Source of the DNA: Thuidium tamariscinum
Lineage: Eukaryota > Streptophyta > Bryopsida > Hypnales > Thuidiaceae
DNA: 64,000 nucleotides
Assembly (NCBI GenBank): GCA_947034885.2
Contig: OX344757.2
Coordinates: forward strand, 9,238,001-9,302,000
Direction of reading: 5' to 3'
This document shows positions 13,329 through 25,486 of the stretch, piece by piece (the first letter of the stretch is position 1; each line of letters begins with the position of its first letter). The notes beneath the pieces were generated by a model. It was given only the letters and a program-made list of their open reading frames with translations, was not told where the DNA came from and ran no database searches. A program made the position numbers and the translations under genes.

Positions 13329-14255
13329 TCCTTAAAAGCCCATTGTCCCCTCGGGGACTATTTGGAGTTTGGCCAAGTTCCGATGACCTCAATTTTTAGT
13401 GAAATTTTTTGAACTTTCTCATAAGATAAGAAAGCTAATTAACTTTGTGAAAATATAATTTTAATTTCAATTGGTGCCAAGGAGTTATACCCCAAAAGTT
13501 ATACTATGAAAAGCCCAAATTTTAACTCGGGAGGGTAGAAAAATAAATCTACAAAAACTTGAAATTTAATTTTTAATTTCTTTAATCTTATATACTATAT
13601 TTTTGTCTACATTTGAAGCTTTGATCCATTCCATTTGGATTAGTTATGTGAAAGTTATGAATGATCTTGTTTTCGGGGAGTTTGAACATCTTTTTGAAAA
13701 AACAACTCACAAGATTCACTTCAGAATGCAATTTTTACAATCTTTAAAAAAAAAGTTCTTGACAAGGTTAAATTTCCTTTCTAAAACAATCTCACCATTG
13801 GAATTATTGTGTTTTGATCCCATCTTAGAGCTATTAACGATTTAATTTTTCTTTCAATCTTAGACCTACCCTACTTAATAAATTTTTAAAGAATTAGAAT
13901 CAAGCATTTTTTGGAGAAATTTTTATCCTAGACTTTCAACTCAATTCTTAAACACAAAAAAGAATTAAATTCAAAGTCTATATTGCAAAAAAATTCAACA
14001 AATGGCAATCAAAGTCATTAGAAATTGTAGAACAATGTTCAAAAAATTTATTTTTTCCAACTTTGAATACTCATATCTTCCAATCTATACGGTCAAACTT
14101 CATGAAATTCTTACCACATTATTTTTTTTTAAAGTACAAGATCCTACCGTTAGATTCTATAAAAATACTTTTTTTTTGTTCTTTTGGATGAACACAACAA
14201 ACATGGCAGTTTTGAGTGGTTTTTGACAGAAAAATGGCCTTAGGCCTTTGGGGGG
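13329..14255 (+). mobile_element. Family A TTAA miniature element, about 927 bp
   Basis: TTAA occurs at both junctions (13325-13328 and 14256-14259). The right end is GGCCTTTGGGGG; the left end TCCTTAAAAGCCCATTGTCC is eroded. The interior parallels 8977-9907 block for block, for example AATTTCAATTGGTG followed by AAAAGCCCAAATTTT. Non-coding. Confidence 0.72.
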
Positions 14256-14259
14256 TTAA

Positions 14260-17227
14260 GATTGCATAACTCTTACGCCAAAAAAAAATAGTATTATTCC
14301 TATGAAGCTAATAAAGTTTCTATTCTATGAAAAAAAAATTCAAGAAGTTTATAGAAGTTTCACTAAATATTGAGGTAAAATGAATGAATTTTAAATCCAT
14401 TTTATGCCCCCAAGAGATAAATGTTTACAGTGGTCAAAGCTTGAATTTTACCATGCAATTATGCTTTTGTTATAGATTAGAAACAACTAAATATCATCAA
14501 AGTATTTGAATTAACCCTTTTTTGAACTTTTTGAAAATTACAACAATTCTATTGACTTCATCATTTGAAATTTTTGTATAATTTTCTATATAGATGTTAA
14601 TCATCCTAATTTGCAAGTGGAGCTTTAAATATATTAATTCATTTTGAAAAAAATTGTAAATTTTATAACTTTTTAATTGATTAATATGGTAGAAAAGTAG
14701 GCAATTAAAAATTGATTAATCTTTTATTGATAAAAAGATTGATAAATTTTATGTGATCATTTAGATTAATACCTAGTCAATGACATTTAAACCAAATAAT
14801 TTCAAATAAGGTGGTCAAGGTTATGAAATTTTTTATTTTGTGAATAATGAGGGTAGAAAAAAGATGTAGTGCTCTTATTTGAATCCAATTTCTAAAATTT
14901 CCAAATAAAAACAAAAAAAATAACACCTAATGTTTATTGGAAAATTCTCACTATTGGGATTTACAATTTCAATTTCTTATTAAAGTGATTAGAAATTTAG
15001 TTAGTTAGTTTTTTCATCTAGTACTTCTTGAAGAATAATAATAATGAAATTGAAAATTATTCTACGAGTATAATAAATTTGTTCCAAAGGAGACAGTCAA
15101 ATAGGAAATTCCTATATTAATAATTTCAATATCTAAAATCAAAATATCTTTATTCAAATTCAATAATACAATTTGAAATTCCTTAGCTTAAAACACTATT
15201 GCAATATTACTTATCTCTTATTTATTATTTTATTATTTTTTTTGTTTATTCTATTTTTTTTCTTTAATATTTTGTTAATCCAAACTCAAGTCTTGTGTTT
15301 TTAATTTTTATCTCCACATTATATCTTTTACAATTGATTATCTCACTTCAAATTATACACTCCAAGCATTACAATCTTACATCAAATTAACTATCAATAT
15401 AGTCATGCCATCATTCATTCTAACTCTATATCCAATTATAATCATATTACACTCTAATTAAGTCACATATACACATCAATTACACATTACAATTGACACA
15501 CATTTTAAAATCCAAAGTATATAGATTCCATTAATTCCAATTGTCTTATACACATATACTTCAAAAACCAAGAACTCCAATCCTACACTAAATATTATTT
15601 TCTTCTTCCAAGGAAAGAACTCCAACATGATTTGTATAGAAATACTAAATCCAACTTAGCTTCCTTCCAATCCATATAGAGAACTAATTGGTTGAAATAG
15701 TTCACACTACTAAGTTATATCCAAATTGGTCATCCACAACATTCAACAAAATTATCAAACTGGACATTTACTATATAATTGTATTGTCTACAATACCACC
15801 TTCTATTTTATAATTTTATTAAAGATGAATACTAAAGTATTTTTGGTAAAGTTATTTTTTTTGTATTCTCAACCTATTTTCTACAAATTGACTAAAGTGC
15901 ACAAGTTATGAGACAATACTTTTAAAATATTTTTTAAACATGTTGAAAGACAAATCTTCATCTTTGTTAACCCTTCAAGCTTCAATGACTTTTTGACAAT
16001 GGAGGTTTTCAATGAAGTGTACCACTTTGATATATTATTGTACATAAGTTTGCTTGAAAGTCTTAATTTTAAACATAACAAAGTGAAGACTACTTTATCT
16101 AGTATGCGTAGAGTTAATTGTGGAAAATTTTGACCCTTTGTTTTTTTAGATTGTAACCACACACCCACCTCCAAAATTATTTTGGAATCTAAAGAAAATG
16201 TAGTATTTTTTACATAAAAATTTGAGAAATAAAGAACTCTCTTAAATATGTACAAATTTTCAAATAAAAAGAATAGAAAGAAAGAATTGACCAAATTGGA
16301 TCCTAGAAAAATTTTAAAAATTTATATATACCTCAATCTTTATAATTTAACAATTGATATTATTATCATATTATGTGGAACATCTTTAAAATATTTGGAA
16401 TTGTTCTCATTATTTTGTATTTTTAATCATACTAAATGCAACCTTTTATATTTTGAATTTCTATAAATAAAAGTTTGAAAAAAATTCTTCAAGTCTTTTT
16501 TGTTTGTAAAGTGTAAAGACTAAAAATGTCCAAGAGAATGTTGTTTTCCATCTCTACTACTTCTTCAATAGAAAAAAATTAGATTTGTTCCCTTTTTCTA
16601 TTAGACTAAATTTCCTAAATAAATTTTTAAATATTTTTTACATTCCAAATTGGAAAATTGGAAAATGCAAGAAGAATGTAAGTTTGTTGTTTTACAAGAT
16701 CCTAAATCACAAAATATTGAGATTTGTTTCACCTTATTGAAAATTTGCCATTGATAATTTGAGGAGGACATATGTCTTCTTGGTCCTTAAGGAATAAAGA
16801 TCTTAAAAGAACTACTTTGGAAACTTAAGGCACATAAAACCTACAATCACTAACAATTTTCATCCTAAAACTTTTTGATGTAACTATGTATGTGAACAAG
16901 TTAATTAAAAGATCATATGGTTGGATTTGTTAGAGAATAAATGTAGATGAAGGTTTTAGCCTTGCTTTGGATAAAAGTAGTTTGAAGCAATTTGGGTCTC
17001 CAACACCTCTATAAATTAGGGCTCAAAGATAGTAGTATAAATTTCAAAAACCATTATAATTAAAATTTAAATAATCCTCTAAAAGATTTGTATTATGTAC
17101 TCACACCAAGCATAATATCTTTCTTTTTCCATTTATATACAATCTAATTGAAATTTCTCAAAATGAATTAGTTACATATAGTGTGCATCTCAAACCTTTC
17201 ATCATTACTTTGTAGATAGCGAAGCAT
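14260..17227. other. AT-rich intergenic DNA, no gene seen
   Basis: The stretch is highly AT-rich. A 137-codon open frame on the minus strand (15881-16294) shows no recognisable domain, and its amino-acid content (K, L, S, F, I) is what AT-rich non-coding DNA produces. Nothing else can be supported. Confidence 0.55.
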
Positions 17228-17231
17228 TTAA

Positions 17232-17245
17232 CCCTGAACTGCCGG
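17232..17245 (+). repeat. piggyBac left terminal inverted repeat
   Basis: CCCTGAACTGCCGG lies directly inside the TTAA at 17228-17231. It shares CCC, AA and GCCGG in register with the opposite end. Confidence 0.8.
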
Positions 17246-18271
17246 ACTGGTCACCGCAACGTCGAAGGTGGAAGTGAGCCTACTGCTGTGGGGTGGCAGA
17301 AAATTGGCGCAAAGAAATCAGCGAGCGAATGAGGCAGCAAATCTAGACTGGGTCGTTGATGTCCTAGAGTGGCGCTGGCAGTGGGACCGCAAAATCACTT
17401 TTCTACTGCAGGCGTCGATGCGCACAGCATGGATTTGTGGCAAGAGGTCAGTGGAGCAGCGGAGATTCGATAAGCAAAAATCGATGGGAGAAAATGTAGG
17501 AGGTGCACACGGTGCATGAAGATCGTAATTCTAGGAAGTGAGGACCTCTAGATGACATGGAAGCAAGGAATGCAAAAATCTGGAAACAGAGGTGCAATGT
17601 ATGCGGCTTGCAATGAGAGAAGCTGAAATAGAGTAGAAAAAAAAAATGTCACATTGGTCTGAGACACTGAATTTGTTATGTCTAGTCTTGTTTTAGGAGG
17701 GGAAAAATTGCAGTGAAGTGCTATTGGTGCCCTTCTTGGAGGTCATCTCCTAGCACGGAGCTGCTATGCCCCTATCGTCATTGAAATCGTCGATTTATGG
17801 ATTTCCGGTCGGGTAGCAAAGGTCAGACTTGCAAGGCGGTAGAACCTCGGGGGCAGCTCAAGCATTCAGACCACCTGCTTCGGACGGTCAGATAGGAGCT
17901 GACTATGCTGGAAAACGTTGAGGTCGGGCACTACTTCAAGACTAGCAGTTACGCCATGTCATGCAGCCCAGCTCCACAACAACACGCGTTCCCACTACGC
18001 GGTATTGAGGCGTCACTCGGAGGAAGGAGCATTCAATGTCTACCGCTTCAGCATCGATGGCAGCCTCTATAGGCTCTAGCCGCTTCAATTCGACAAGTTT
18101 TGGGAAGCTCATGAGGCCGAATATTTGTTTTGAGGATATGATTCCGCATAAGCCACGACCCCTTTCTACAGTGATTGAAAACCTGTATATGTCCCAGTCG
18201 TCGCTCAAAGGCTGTGTCTGACGACCTCCGGCTCCGATTACAAGTTCAGCGCTTCTTGCGCAGAAGACGCC

Positions 18272-20962
18272 TCAATAAGACCAGTGGCTCTCCCAAAAGC
18301 AAGCTCCTTTGCATATGTGGCATTCACATGCAAGACATGCTTGATTAGTTCTCTTGCCACAAACAAAACAATTCGCCCGTTTGTTCCCCATGCTCCTAGT
18401 GCCGTGGGTCGCAGCTTCAGTTGGAGCGAACGTAGAATATGCTTGTGTACGCCCGCCCCACTTTGTGATGAGTTGCTTTGCTAATTGCAATTGGAAAGAC
18501 AAGTGCGTGAGTGGCTCTTCCATGAATCTGAAGCTGAGGTCGCTGTGCATGATCCATGCATTGCAGACGTTGGTGTCGAGAAGGTACATGAACAGTCGAT
18601 GCCACCATTTGTGGCTTCGTGTCAAACATGAATATACTCCACGAAGCTGATCGGATGTGTCCACACCACACATGTTTTGCGTATATTGAAGATGCATTGG
18701 AGTGGTTCGGACCTTCTTCCGTTTCCCATGAATTCTTCGATAGACGAAAGGTTTCGTGCCTGCTGCTACCACTGGTGCTGCATGCGTCGACAACAACACA
18801 ACAACATTTTTGTCCTTCCAAATAGAACAACAGATGTTATCCTCGACATGCATACGATAATCACTCCAACCGTAATCTTTTTTCTTCGTCACATCCTTCG
18901 CATACAGTGTCCGCGGCACGTACTTTCGATTCACTCGTAATGTTCCTGTCGCCATAATCCCTTTATCAAGCAAATCTAGGAACAAAGGAACAGAGGAGAA
19001 GAAGTTATCCGTTGTTACAATGTGACCCTTCCCTACTAGTTTCTGCAGCAGATGCTTCACTACATGGCGCCCTTGCAAACCCTCCCCAATACCAATATTC
19101 TCTAGAAACTCCGTATGCGCTACTTCATTGAAGTCACTGTCGTTGTAGCTTGACTCATCATCGTGTGGATTACCGGGTCTTCCACAATAAATTTGGAAGC
19201 CCCAAACATATTTTGAGAGAGCGTCGGAAGCAGCCCATACTTTCAAGCCGAATCGAACTGGCTTCTTAGGCATGTATTGTCTGATGGGTGAGTACTTGCC
19301 CTTATACATGACCATGCTTTCGTCCACGGTCACCTGTTGATTTGGTTTCCACATGGTCTGAAAGTTGTTGTAGACATCATCCACGAGCCATCGCACCTTG
19401 TGCAGTTTATCGTAGGTGGGACTCTGTTGATCCTGCATTTCGGGCGGAGCTATCCCTACATGCAAGCATCATGTGATCAGTTCAAAGTAGTCTCGTATGA
19501 GGATGCTAGCAATGACATTGCAGTGGTATAGACGTTCCTCCCGTGACCAATATAACCTGCGATTGGGAAAACGCTTGATGTCCATGAACAAACTAATACT
19601 CAAGTATGCTCTGAACTCGGCTAGAGTGAGAGGTGTCCATTGAGGTCCACCTCTAGTTTTGCCTTCCTTATTTATCACTTCTGATGCATACAAGTTAGAC
19701 TCTCTAATAATACGACGTTGCATTGATTCTGACCAGAACTGCTGGAAAATGCCCTTGACGCTTGGAAGTTGGCCATATGGGTGGCTGCACCCTGGCTCAG
19801 GTCCTGTGAATGGGAGCTGCGGATTACGATATTGAGGAACATTAGGAATCCACTGACTCTCACTAAAATGACTACGCAACGCTTCCTCAACTTCCTACTC
19901 CTTATGACGCTCTCTTGACTTCCGACATTTGCTGCTTGCTGACGTACCTGTTCTTCGTCGATGACTGTTTGAGTGCCTAGTGTCAGGGCCACGATACCAG
20001 GAGTCCGAGCTGGCGCCATCATTGACATCGGCATCATATCTGTCATTGTTTATTCCACCTGACAACGTTTGTGGCGGATTTGAATTTTTGCCCGCCTTTT
20101 TCGAATACCCCCGTTTCCCCAATCGTGGCAACGGTCTCTTCCCGCCTTCTTCAAGACCCCCTTCTTGTTCCCTACATTGCAATGTAGTCGATTGCATGTG
20201 AGTTGTTCTGCTGGAGCTAGCTAACATTTCATGACAATGGCGACGCTCACTGTCACCTCGCCTATACCTCAACAATGCTGGATGAGAGGATGGAGTATAT
20301 CGTCTTGTGCGTGGTTGTCCAGCAGCCTCGTATGTGCGCTTAGACATTGTGGAGTCCGAGTCCACCTCTCGCTCCGTGGGGTCATGTTCGCCCGATCCTG
20401 CACTTTCGATGTCAACGTCGGCGCTGCTCTCGTCGACATCATCTCCCATTGAAGAAGATCGTTTACAACCGTCGCTGCCATCAGTGCTAAAGAAATCATC
20501 GCCCAAAGAAGGATGTGCATGTCCGTCTCCGTCACTTCCATTGTCATCCACGCCATGCCGTCCAAGGACATCATCATTTTCGACTCCGTTGAGAATGGGT
20601 CTAGGTGCATGTTGTGTGCTTCTTCCCCGCCGTTGCCGTTCAATCCGTGATGCTGCGCCCGAGCAAATCTCCACCTCCTCCCCATCATCAAATCGGACAA
20701 GTAAGTACGAAACATTCATCGTGGGATCCACTCGTTCACTGATAACGTGTGCTAGGGTCCACTCTTCGGTTTCCAGTGATGTCTGTACAACTTCCCTCCT
20801 CATTAGCTGCCTCTTTATTTTCACTACTTCTAATCTACTATTGGTTGGGATAGGTGCATCAGAATTTTGTGGACACGGTGTCCTGACTTGGGGTATCGAG
20901 TTCCTTGGCGATGAGCGGCAGAGTAATGGCATGCCGGAGGTAGAGAAGAGCCCGAGCTCCAT
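18272..20962 (-). pseudogene. piggyBac transposase, one frame with two internal stops
   Basis: One minus-strand frame runs from the first ATG at 20962-20960 (a non-ATG extension reaches 21121) to the stop at 18272, interrupted by TAG at 19895-19897 and TGA at 19469-19471. Downstream of the second stop lies the DDE_Tnp_1_7 catalytic core: TVDESMVMYKG (first Asp), HIVTTDNFFSS (second Asp, about 105 residues later) and MCGVDTSDQLRG (third Asp). The end is cysteine-rich (CFVCGKR...CLACECHICKGACF), matching the C-terminal zinc-binding domain that recognises transposon ends. Between the stops sits the dimerisation/insertion part with WTPLTLAEFRAYLSISLFMD. The N-terminal part is acidic and serine-rich. 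The stops fit CAG to TAG and CGA to TGA changes. An intact catalytic core with only two stops implies fairly recent inactivation. Confidence 0.88.
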
Positions 20963-21665
20963 TAGTTTGTCCAGAGTCGTCGTCGTCTCCTGCTGGACTA
21001 CCGTTACTGTCGCCCCCTCGACATCGATGCTCAACCCCGTCGGGGTCTGCTGATCGACATGCGGGAGTGGGATCAGTCGATCTATCGAATCCTTCTTGCT
21101 CGGTTGATTTTCCACGTGCACCGTCTAGTCCATCGACCGCACTTGCCCGTCTTCGCTTGTTGTACACGATGATGGCGTGCTGGTCCACATTTTGTTGGAT
21201 TCTCGGCTCTGATCTGCTATCGCCCTCATGTGTTGGACTCCCCCATTCAGCTGCCTCGCCTGACTCCTGAGACTCCTCATGATCGTCATGCTCTATTTTT
21301 GGGAAAGGAAAGATGTAGTCCCTCAACGTTGCAAACAAATTAGTTGAGAAACCGCCTCTCTATCCTACAGGTCTGAAGCGTTTCCATCCTAGCAGGAGAG
21401 CACTCCAGCGCAACCATAGGAATCTAAGATGAGTTGGAGATCTATCGAAATGGAATGGACCACTATTATCACTCTCTAATTTCGGCAAACTGATGAGGTA
21501 GTTCTCATCTAGCATGGCCATCATGTACTGAATCTGCCATCTTCTTGCATTGTGTTTGATGAGTAATTCGGAAGCTATGGTAGCAGCTTCCTGCGCGCAC
21601 CAACTAGGATGTGGGATGGGTTCTGGCAAGTGATCGAAAAGTCTCTTAGCATTGTATTTCGACAT
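20859..21665 (-). pseudogene. N-terminal accessory frame inside the piggyBac element
   Basis: A second minus-strand frame starts at ATG 21665 (MSKYNAKRLFDHLPEPIPHP...) and is broken by TAG at 21360-21362, then continues to 20859. It overlaps the start of the transposase frame in a different phase. It contains a WQIQYMMAMLDENYLISLP segment, then an acidic stretch (IEHDDHEESQESGEAAE). It may be an upstream exon or the frameshifted N-terminus of the transposase, or a separate accessory protein; no family is recognised. The overlap region near 21125, where the transposase frame is closed, is where a frameshift or intron is expected. Confidence 0.4.
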
Positions 21666-22298
21666 TGTAAACTGTAGAAATTTCTAGCGCTCTCTCCAAC
21701 CTTAATTGCAGCATTGCAATTGTTGTCTACACTTTGCATTCTCAGACCCCTCTGAGGAAGATCAGAGCATGCTGATTAGCATCCGCCGCCCTTACCTTGA
21801 GCGATGCCGTGAACTGTCGACATTGAGTTATTACAATCTCGAACTCGTTGCAGCAGGTCCCTCCTCAGAAGCATTTTTTAGTCGATTTGGTCCTTGTGTT
21901 CAATCCACGTGGAGGAGGCCTGACTGCTTACAATCCTCTCCAAGTCTCATGAATTGCCCATTTACTGACAGGTCAGAGATGCGGGTAGGCTCTCGCAAAC
22001 TTTGTTACACAAAATGTTTTTGATGGTCAGCGCCCGTAGTTTGGAAGAGAGAACTTTGAAACATGCCTGCCCTACATATTCAGGCATCCCACTCCCAACC
22101 TTTGCTCGCCCTTTTCTTCCCGTTTTTTGCATAGTTTTCATTTTGAAAAAATCACAAGCGGCGTAATCACTGCACTGACAGCATTGCCGTATACACAACT
22201 TGGCGTACTACCTCATCACCACAGTTTTGGATGAATAATTGTCATCCCTTCGCGACCTCGGTAGAGATTCTTCATCCAAACGCCACAAAATGGCACCG

Positions 22299-22312
22299 CC
22301 GGCGTTTAGGGG
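22299..22312 (-). repeat. piggyBac right terminal inverted repeat
   Basis: Read on the minus strand this is CCCCTAAACGCCGG, abutting TTAA at 22313-22316. Its first eight bases, CCCCTAAA, are also the start of the family A miniature elements at 44691 and 63492. Confidence 0.8.
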
Positions 22313-22316
22313 TTAA

Positions 22317-24570
22317 CATTAAAAAATAGAGTTGAAATTAGAGTTTAGGCTTGGGACTAGAATTGATGAAAAAAAACCATTATAAATATATTAATAATCC
22401 ATCTAAGACATCTTGCTCTAAGGCAATTTCAAAATAGGTCCTCAACATGTGTTTTAATATTCTTTAGAATTTGACAATGCTCCCTATTATTTTTTGAATT
22501 TTTTTGTTGTATATACATTAGATTCTAAATAGCCTTATTTTTCCTTTAACATCATAAGGATTTGTGGTCTTAAAAAATGACCACAAAAAATAAGATTTTG
22601 GAAATTTTCTTTTCTTAATTATAAATAAAAAAACTTATTATAGTGACAAATTGTAAGATCTTTCAATTGTATACTCAAAGAAACTTGAAAAGGAATTATC
22701 TAATGTGTCATATAAATGTTCAACTCAAAAGATTATTTATAAGTTTGGATCACTTCATGGGTGATTCATTTTAATTGTTCCATGGTTTTAAGGTACCTTT
22801 TATATCATAGTGTTTTAAGAAAAATGACCAAATAATATATTTCACAATAATACCAACAAACATGGAATCTATTTGATTAAAAAATTATATAATAACTGAA
22901 GTCATGAAACTTGTGCCATCTATTTTCAAAGACAAAATGTATTGAAAATTTGTACTAAACATGGATTGAAGAACATTGTTGTCAATATTTTAATCACAAT
23001 TTCATGAATATAACTATGAAAATTTCACCATCCAAGTCATTATGTGCATATAATCCATAGAAGATGAAAACTACATGCAAAAATTATAAAGTAATTTTAT
23101 TTCATTACATTGACATCAAATGAAAAATCTATTCTTTATTGGATATATGTATTGTTCAAAATGAGCACATTGGTCATGTGAAGGATGAATAAAGCAATAC
23201 GTTTCTTAAGTTTTCTAGAGAAAATTAGAAGTTAGAAGCAAAATATGCTTGATGTAAAACATTTGCATTGCATTTTAGATTTATGAATTATAGGTAAATT
23301 GTTTAAATCTCTTCCAACTTTTGGAAACTAGAAATCTAATTATTAGGCACTTCAAAAATAGTTATTTCCTATTATATCGATGTGCCTTGAAGTAGGATGA
23401 TTCTATTAATTGTGCACCTATTATATATAAATAAATTGAAGCTATTGTATAGTGGCCACCAAACAATATCAATTATATTACTTCATTAATGGTTTACTAC
23501 AATTACGTAAAAAGCCCAAATATATCTTATTTGAAGAAATGAAGCAAGTGGGCATTTTTGAATTGCCATTGTAACACTTCTGGCATGCTTGGATGACATA
23601 TTAGAAGTATCTTAAGGTAGAACCACCCATAACGGATCAACACCCCATTACCAATCTGTAGACTACATTTATTTCTAGAAAGGTTGGAATAGATTTTCAA
23701 CCACAACTTAAAATGCACGTTTCTTTTCTTTTTCAAGGTTGGAACTAACAAATTCATAACACATATCCCAAACTAGTGAGTAAGAAAGTAGGAAGTGATG
23801 AATAAGAAAGGAGTTCTTCAATTATCATAATTGAAAGAGTCTAGACATTGGCTATGGGTTTGCAGCACTTTTTGCTTTTCAAAATTCATGGTAATTTCAA
23901 TTCATATAATAAAATTACCAAATTTTTTGCAATCCCCATCATTTCTATCATTGCACCCCCTAAAGTATTTGTTTTGCCTTACACTACACCAGATCATGTC
24001 TACAATACCTTGACTGATTGGTTATAGGTGGCTCTACTTAATAAGTCATGCAATTGTTATGTACTATTTGGGTGTAAATTATCAAAACGGTGGCCATTTA
24101 AAAACTTGACAAGTATTGTGACTATTTTTCAAAATAGTCAAGTTATCTCATATGACTAAGATGATTGTTGTGAGTTCAAGAGTTGTTATTTTGGTGTGAC
24201 CCAATCTTTTATTTGTTAGAACATGGTGCTAGATTGTACTATTCAAAATAAATGTTTATTTTTTGCCAAATAGAACTAATATTTTTTTGCTAGAATTTTG
24301 TTCATTTCTATTCAAAATATAGATGAAATGTTGAAATATAATGCTTCACCAAATTTCAAGTGAATGCCATTTTAGCACTTTTTCAAAAACCAAAAAAAAC
24401 CCCGGTTGGTGTAACCTTGTGATTACTTTTGAAATTTGAAGGAGGTCAATTAGAAAATTTGTAACTAATTCATACTTTATCAAAAAGAAAATATGATCTT
24501 CCTCTTATTTTGAACATTATTTCTCCACCAATTAAATTTTTTTTTAAAGTAGATATTTGTTCAAATCTCT
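22317..24570. other. AT-rich intergenic DNA, no gene seen
   Basis: No coding region, RNA gene or paired repeat ends could be supported. Composition changes sharply to GC-rich from about 24640, where the cyclin promoter region starts. Confidence 0.55.
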
Positions 24571-24779
24571 AAAAGGGTCAGATAGCTAATTTTAGAAGAA
24601 AATTGCAACCCATAACGAGTGGAGTTATGAACTCATGACCCAATTCGCAGTAGAGGAGACCGTTTGATGATACAATCTGTCGGATCAGCCCACGGATGAA
24701 AGTTACCGGAATCCCGGCCTCGGACGCACGTGGATGGATGATACCAACGGCATGGAACGGATGAGGTTGCGACCCCCTC

Positions 24780-24790
24780 TGACCGTTGGA
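24780..24790 (-). promoter_or_regulatory. MSA element (mitosis-specific activator), perfect consensus
   Basis: Minus strand TCCAACGGTCA matches the plant MSA consensus YCYAACGGYYA at every position. MSA sites bind three-repeat MYB factors and drive G2/M transcription of B-type cyclins. Further AACGG cores lie at 24746-24750, 24756-24760 and 24918-24922. Confidence 0.75.
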
Positions 24791-24956
24791 TCCCCCGCAC
24801 CATCCGCAGAGAGATGCGCAAGCCCACTCGCTGATGAACGTCGACCTCGACGAACGAACGATCGCGTTCCACGACGGATGAACTCCCGTCCCCACCGGAC
24901 CGTCCGATACGGGGATCAACGGCCGAGCGGCCAGTACCGTTGCCGGTCCCAGGACA

Positions 24957-24967
24957 TAGCCGTTGAG
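24957..24967 (-). promoter_or_regulatory. MSA element, one mismatch
   Basis: Minus strand CTCAACGGCTA differs from the MSA consensus YCYAACGGYYA only at the second position. With the perfect site 170 bp upstream it forms a cluster 600-800 bp before the cyclin start codon, consistent with G2/M control of that gene. Confidence 0.65.
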
Positions 24968-25242
24968 CAAGGGGCTGTATGAGGAGGGCCCTGGAGAGAT
25001 CGTCAGTGTGTGCAATTCCGACATTCGTCTGCGAGTTCCGCCACTTTACCAATCCGTCGTGACGTTGTGTGTGCTCCATGTAAATCGTTGTGATCACTTG
25101 GTGTATCTCTCGCTCTCGCATTCTGGGTTTTTGCGCATTACAGTGTTGCCGCATTTCGTGAGCGAGAGATTCCGAGCTTCAGCCATCGTCACTGCCAGTA
25201 CCCCGAGGTCGTTACTACATCCTCACAGTTCTGAGCGGACAT

Positions 25243-25265
25243 TGAGAGTGAGAGAGAGAGAGGAG
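25243..25265 (+). promoter_or_regulatory. GA-repeat in the cyclin 5' region
   Basis: A GAGAG run of about 23 bases lies some 310 bp before the cyclin ATG. GA repeats near plant transcription starts are targets of BPC/GAGA-type proteins. The exact transcription start is unknown. Confidence 0.45.
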
Positions 25266-25360
25266 AACAGATACAGAGTTTCGATTGAGCTCAGTTTTAA
25301 ATTTTTGAATACTTGAGCGATTTCTGCGGTGTTCTATTCGAAGGGTTCATTCGAATTGGC

Positions 25361-25432
25361 ATGAGAAGGAGAGCCTTGGACCTTTTCAAGCTTATGTCGA
25401 ATAGCGAAAAGACCGAAGTTTGTTTTGGTTGA
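25361..25432 (+). CDS. Upstream short ORF in the cyclin leader, 23 codons
   Basis: ATG at 25361 opens a 23-residue frame (MRRRALDLFKLMSNSEKTEV plus three) ending in TGA at 25430-25432, 140 bp before the cyclin start. If the leader is unspliced here it could dampen cyclin translation. There is no evidence that the peptide itself is functional. Confidence 0.3.
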   Translation: MRRRALDLFKLMSNSEKTEVCFG

Positions 25433-25486
25433 TGTGAGTCCGAGATATTTGCCATTGTCATTGCGGAGCTGCAATTTGAAGAATCA

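Larger units (their letters stand above)
17232..22312 (-). mobile_element. piggyBac-superfamily DNA transposon, 5,081 bp, decayed
   Basis: The element is bounded by TTAA at 17228-17231 and 22313-22316, the target duplication specific to piggyBac. The left end starts CCCTGAACTGCCGG; the right end, read inward, starts CCCCTAAACGCCGG, matching at 10 of 14 positions. It is distinctly GC-richer than the AT-rich flanks. The minus strand encodes a DDD transposase plus a long N-terminal region; at least two in-frame stops and one frame change show that it is no longer intact. Left and right internal sequences outside the transposase (17.25-18.27 and 21.67-22.29 kb) have no recognised genes. The autonomous parent was presumably active recently enough to leave the ends and TTAA sites intact. 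Confidence 0.9.

Noticed and set aside
15881-16294. 137-codon minus-strand frame in AT-rich DNA
   Set aside because: Lys/Leu/Phe/Ile/Ser-rich composition is as expected from AT-rich non-coding sequence, with no domain or neighbours.
20307-21053. 248-codon plus-strand frame
   Set aside because: It is the antisense shadow of the piggyBac N-terminal region, and its Ser/Pro-rich content mirrors the Gly/Asp/Arg codons on the other strand.
24578-25154. Two overlapping minus-strand frames of 148 and 173 codons
   Set aside because: They lie in the GC-rich cyclin promoter and leader, lack recognisable domains, and overlap each other in different frames.
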